From contig NADL03000570.1 of NCBI GenBank assembly GCA_002205965.3, positions 1 through 64,000 of the forward strand: a stretch of DNA of 64,000 bases, read 5' to 3'. Position numbers and translations under genes: made by a program. The DNA comes from Kappaphycus alvarezii (lineage: Eukaryota; Rhodophyta; Florideophyceae; Gigartinales; Solieriaceae). How positions within the stretch are numbered: the first letter of the stretch is position 1; every line of letters starts with the position of its first letter. Below are positions 60,483 to 64,000 of the stretch, piece by piece. Below the pieces are notes generated by a model. That model was not told the DNA's origin. It did not search any database and saw nothing but the letters and a program-made list of their open reading frames with translations.

Positions 60483-61203
60483 TGATAGGGATAAATCGGC
60501 GGGGAAGAGATCCTCAGAACCGATTACCCTGAGAAGGAGGTGTTGCGAGCGACAAAAGTGCTGCCGTGGTATTGTGAACGAACAAAAGGGATTGTATATA
60601 GAAGAGAGTTGAGAAAGCTACAAGCAAGTATAAAAGGGGCAGAGTCTACCACTGACGCTCTGCGACCAGCGTAAGAAAAAGTGTTCTTGGGTCTGAAGTT
60701 GACTCTCAACTTCCTACTACTCGGGACTTGGCTTGAAGTTGTCTGCCAACTTGCTTCACCTCCACTAAAGGAAGCAGTTTACTCGGCTTATATAGACTTT
60801 TGGCTACCCCAAAAGTCTCCAACAAACATACTAATAACCATAAAATGTATTCACGGTAATCGTGTGAACCAGAGAGACTATTAGAAGATATTTCCTCAAG
60901 GTAAATATCTAGGTGCCATACCCATGCCAGCCATCCATCGGCCAGGGGTGGGAATTGATGTGGCCATTATATAGACCTTTCAGAGCTACTTGTCGTATCA
61001 CCCACAACCTGGAACTGTACTGACATCTACTATGACAGCGTGTCCTAAAATGAAAAAAATCAACCGATGAATTTGCCACACTCACCCAAAATTAAAAATA
61101 TCTTGCAAATTCAAAAACTGTAAAAATATCTTCCCAATTCCGATACTGTATACAATCATGGTCCTCATCTAGATTTTTTTCGTGTGCGAATTTGCGCACA
61201 TCA
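60483..61203 (-). repeat. Array LTR 3 (5'-most)
   Basis: 721 bp. Sister to LTR 1. Its outer edge abuts the truncated host gene at 61204. Confidence 0.93.
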
Positions 61204-61582
61204 CATTCCATCGCCATAGTAGCGGCCGCCCCGTCGGTGGTCCTCGATGGGGCCTTTGAGGTCGCCGCAGACCCCGGCGCGCCAGCGGAAGTCAGGGTCT
61301 AGAGGGAGAAAGGGTGACCAGCCCTCTGGTTGGGCAGCACGTACTTGCGATCGGCCGGCGGATCCAGGGATAGAGGCTTTGTCGCCGGCGGGAAAATGAG
61401 GCTTGTTGTCGATGGGGGTGGAGGGAAAGGGTGGCGTTAAGGTTGAAACGGTTGAGGGGGTTGAGGGCGCCGCGTTGAGGGGGGTAGGATAGGAGACCGT
61501 GGGAATGGCATGGGAGAGGATGGAGGCGAAGGAGAAGGAGGGGGAGTAGGAGGGCAAGGAATCGGAGGGTGTGAGTAGGCAT
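61204..61582 (-). pseudogene. LPMO-like secreted protein gene, 5' end only
   Basis: Minus-strand ATG at 61582 opens a signal peptide (MPTHTLRFLALLLPLLLLRL) followed by CHSHGLLSYPPQRGALN. An N-terminal HG-x-x-x-x-PP-x-R after a signal peptide is the hallmark of copper-dependent lytic polysaccharide monooxygenases and relatives, whose mature first His binds copper. A one-base frame change around 61450 (error, mutation or tiny intron) leads to DNKPHFPAGDKASIPGSAG, FRWRAGVCGDLKG and RRGGRYYGDG, which resemble the central Cys-Gly-Asp and RGG region of such proteins. The gene stops abruptly at the LTR border, and no continuation was found beyond 46880. A host gene cut by the Gypsy array, probably non-functional. 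Family assignment from motifs only. Confidence 0.55.
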
Positions 61583-62159
61583 TGTTGAAAAAATTGATGA
61601 ATAGTGATGATGATTGGGATGTAGGGTGATGCAGTAATGAGTATGAGGTTGAAAAGTTGGGAGTAGGAGGGCAAATGATTGTGAGTAGGAGGTAGAAGAG
61701 CGCTGGAAGTGACGGTTGCGTATCGATTTATATCAGGGAGAGGGAGTAAAATGATGTAAGCGGGAATGACGGAGAGAGGAGGTTGTCGGGACGGTCGGAT
61801 GTATAGACTAGAAGTAGTTTTGGCATGTGTGTGAGGTATTGAAGCGCTGTTTTGGAATGATGCGCATCACTCCCGGGGGTGAACTTGTGGAGTAGATTGT
61901 TACAGCATATCTTTCAGACAGATACCGGCAAAATGTAGGCCTGAACGAGGCAGGTAATGGGAAGACGGGTGACCGCGATGTTGGAGGGAAAGCCAATCCA
62001 GCCGTTTTCGAATCTTCCATCTTGCGGATCAACTTTTAGATCGTGTCGACAATACCGGGGACTCCTCTAAGTTGAGCAGATTTAGTGGACCGAAACCATT
62101 AGCTGAGAGGGCCATTTACCATTGTATTGGACTACATTGTGACTTCTTTTCAGGGGGGT
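61583..62159. other. Spacer upstream of the LPMO-like gene
   Basis: No coding frame supported. Presumably contains the promoter of the truncated gene; no clear TATA box was identified. Confidence 0.45.
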
Positions 62160-62584
62160 GGTGGGGGTTTCGGTAAACAATGATTTTTATGATTTTTATT
62201 AATGACTCCGGGTTCGCTGCCAGCCCGCAGGCCTTTGATGTCTCTGTCATCAGTCCGCACTCATCCGGGTTTCGTTCTTGTCCTCCACATGGCCCTATCT
62301 CCAAGAAAGAATCAGAGAAACTCCACCATTACCGTACTTTATGCGAATACTACGGACTGGAACTTCAGCCCATGGTTGCTGATGTCTATGGTTGCATCGG
62401 ACCCGGGTTTGATCAAGCTGTGCAACAAGTCGCCCACTTTCTCGCCAGCAAGTGTGGTACCTCTGTTGCCGTCGAGAAACATTCGCTCCTGGCTAGATTC
62501 GTATGCCTGATTGTCCAATACGTTGCTACGCCCGTTAATCGGCGGCGTCTTGACCAGACCACCGATTTGGCCCCTGCTGTGTAG
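62160..62584 (+). pseudogene. LINE-like C-terminal fragment
   Basis: The plus-strand frame ending at 62584 holds QAFDVSVISP (the DVTVTSP-like endonuclease strand), KKESEKLHHYRTLCEYYGLE, LQPMVADVYGCIGPGFDQAV and a terminal helix with SLLARFVCLIVQYVATPVNR. This is the C-terminal third of the RLE-type LINE-like protein; RT, CCHC and the first endonuclease half are missing. The frame is open without breaks over about 135 codons. Orientation is opposite to the neighbouring array. Sequence differs from the copies at 9.1, 40 and 46 kb, so several subfamilies are present. Confidence 0.65.
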
Positions 62585-64000
62585 TCCCAGGCCCTGCGCT
62601 GTATGCCGCTAGCGGTCTCCTGAGTATTGATCATTAAGGGTGATGCTTTCGTAAACAAAGGCACAATACGAAGAATCAGTAAACTGCTTTTACTCCTTCA
62701 GGGAACAGCTGACCATATTTTTCATGCATTAAAAACACCCCAAATTCCCCCCTTTTACTGGCTTGTTTCAAAAAAATGATTGGCCATATTAATTTATACC
62801 TTTGAATGGAATCAGCCCTGTAGTGCCTGCTCCGTGGGGGATCTTCACGGCACGGATGGAGTTTTACAACGCGGCAATTGAATTATCCTCTTATTTGCGC
62901 CGTTCGATATGCTAACGACGTTTGCAGTCTAACCTTCTGCATAAAGAATCAGTCTCGGGGATTTTGTGGAAACATTGAAAGGTGCTCCTGGAAGAAGGGG
63001 ATATTTCTTGAAGCAATCTATATCATAACAGAAATTAGATAGATAGCATTGCAGATCTGGGCTTTTGAATACTTATATGTCATTGAAAAAATTACAGCGA
63101 CGTCAATAAACGTATTTTCGCATTTTGAAGTGTCGCGACTTCTTCTGTCTCGTAAAATTCGTATTTTACGAAATTCTTCATCTTTAAAATACTCAAGTCA
63201 CTTTCAATGTCCTTAAAGCCTCATTGTAGCCCGAAGAACCGAAGATTCTGTTGCGGATTAAAAAGGAAGTGTCCAGGTATTTCAGCTGAAAATATTATTG
63301 AATGTTAAAATTGCAACGGGAATGGATCTGAATGGAAACGATACACTTGTTGTTCACATGAAGGTATGCGCAGGTGAGATTCCTCGCCTTGTTCACTCTC
63401 AAATTGAATATGGTATACGATGCGGAGCTTGGTTGAGTGATATCATCTTTATCGAAGATAAGCAAAAATTAGGATTCAAGTAATGGGATTTTGTCCATTG
63501 CAAATCGTACGCGAATAATGTTCACATTCAATACGATTGTGTTGATGTAAAGTACCGCATTAAAATGTTTCAGGGTTATCAATATCGACAGATCACCAGT
63601 AATATCAACAGTTACAATTGCATGGATGAAATCTGCGGGCATTGCGAATGTTGATAAGTAAACATGGGGAGACTAGAACACATTTTAGAGTAAGATACAA
63701 TAATTTGGTTAAAGTTTTAGCTCATTCGCATCTTGCATGCTCGTGAGGACGTACTTACGCCCACAAGATTAATTGATACATATAACCTTACCTATTTGCC
63801 TCCCACCCTATGATATATCAATGCAGTTATTGTAGTTCAGTAGAGAATAAATCGGGTTTAATACGAACTATAGCCCCATAAAAAACTCCAACAGAACCGG
63901 GATTGCTTCTCGTTATACCTCATCCTGTCAACGATACAACAAAATATCTGGACTCTTTCTTTTAATCCGTACCAGAATCTTCGTTCAAAAAAAGTCCATA
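62585..64000. other. 1.4-kb terminal spacer, no convincing gene
   Basis: Contains the inverted dispersed repeat at 62693-62760. A 61-codon frame at 63298-63483 (begins MNVKIATGMDLNGNDTL) has plausible protein composition but no recognised family and no flanking support. AT-rich elsewhere. Confidence 0.5.
62693..62760 (-). repeat. Dispersed repeat, inverted relative of 35178-35243
   Basis: The reverse complement shares AATTTGGGGTGTT, AATGCATGAAAAATATGG and TCAGCTGTTCCC with the copy near 35.2 kb. Confidence 0.6.

Larger units (their letters stand above)
46881..61203 (-). mobile_element. Tandem Ty3/Gypsy array: LTR-internal-LTR-internal-LTR (fossil)
   Basis: Three LTRs (46881-47601, 53678-54395, 60483-61203) separate two internal regions of 6.08 kb each, all on the minus strand and the same family as 57-7531. 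The shared middle LTR shows this is not two independent insertions side by side. The outer LTRs differ at only about 10 visible positions (around 1.3%) and share at least eight variants absent from the middle LTR. The flanking 5-mers (GATTT and CATTC) do not match. The right border lies inside a host gene. Each internal region has only a few breaks. Confidence 0.93.

Noticed and set aside
63298-63483. 61-codon frame as a real gene
   Set aside because: Composition is plausible, but there is no family, promoter or neighbour support, so it is noted only in the spacer entry.
1-64000. tRNA, rRNA, CRISPR arrays, phage or bacterial operons
   Set aside because: None seen. The content is eukaryotic mobile elements and intronless nuclear genes.

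Overview
The window is eukaryotic nuclear DNA dominated by mobile elements, with few host genes. The best-supported host genes (a 496-codon protein kinase and a 375-codon membrane protein) have no visible introns and are richer in G+C than the AT-rich spacers. Compact intronless genes among LTR, RLE-type LINE-like and Harbinger-like elements fit a red alga (Chondrus-like) best. That assignment is an inference; no rRNA, organellar or marker gene is present to prove it.

Layout. 57-7531: Ty3/Gypsy copy on the minus strand, one LTR end cut. 7532-9455: fragment of an unrecognised gene and the 3' end of a LINE. 9456-17480: older Gypsy copy of the same family on the plus strand; the middle of its 3' LTR is replaced by a 0.8-kb coding-like segment. 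17481-21741: a Ty1/Copia pol remnant at 18.05-18.84 kb, otherwise no gene seen. 21742-29757: a minus-strand LINE-like RT gene split by a young Copia element (23392-28958) and by a 139-bp insertion. 29758-31557: no convincing gene. 31558-33048: host protein kinase. 33049-38481: mostly empty, with a LINE 3' relic and a solo Copia LTR holding a 332-bp coding-like insert. 38482-39609: multi-pass membrane protein. 39865-40888: LINE C-terminal half with a restriction-like endonuclease domain. 41108-46644: two neighbouring PIF/Harbinger-type DNA transposons, each with a transposase and a convergent accessory gene; the second also holds a LINE fragment. 46881-61203: a tandem Gypsy array (LTR-internal-LTR-internal-LTR). 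61204-61582: 5' end of a secreted, LPMO-like host gene cut by that array. 61583-64000: a LINE C-terminal fragment and otherwise no gene.

How the parts relate. One Gypsy family gives all four Gypsy internal regions. Its LTRs run TGAT...ATCA, about 720 bp, and its pol carries an unusual C-terminal extension made of two related domains. One LINE-like group (RPIAVGE-type RT, C-terminal CCHC/RLE domain) gives at least six fragments. The Copia element is inserted in the LINE, a solo LTR of the same Copia family lies 8 kb away, and a short interspersed element with a conserved 34-bp end recurs four times. The window is a layered record of insertions around three host genes, one of them broken by an insertion.
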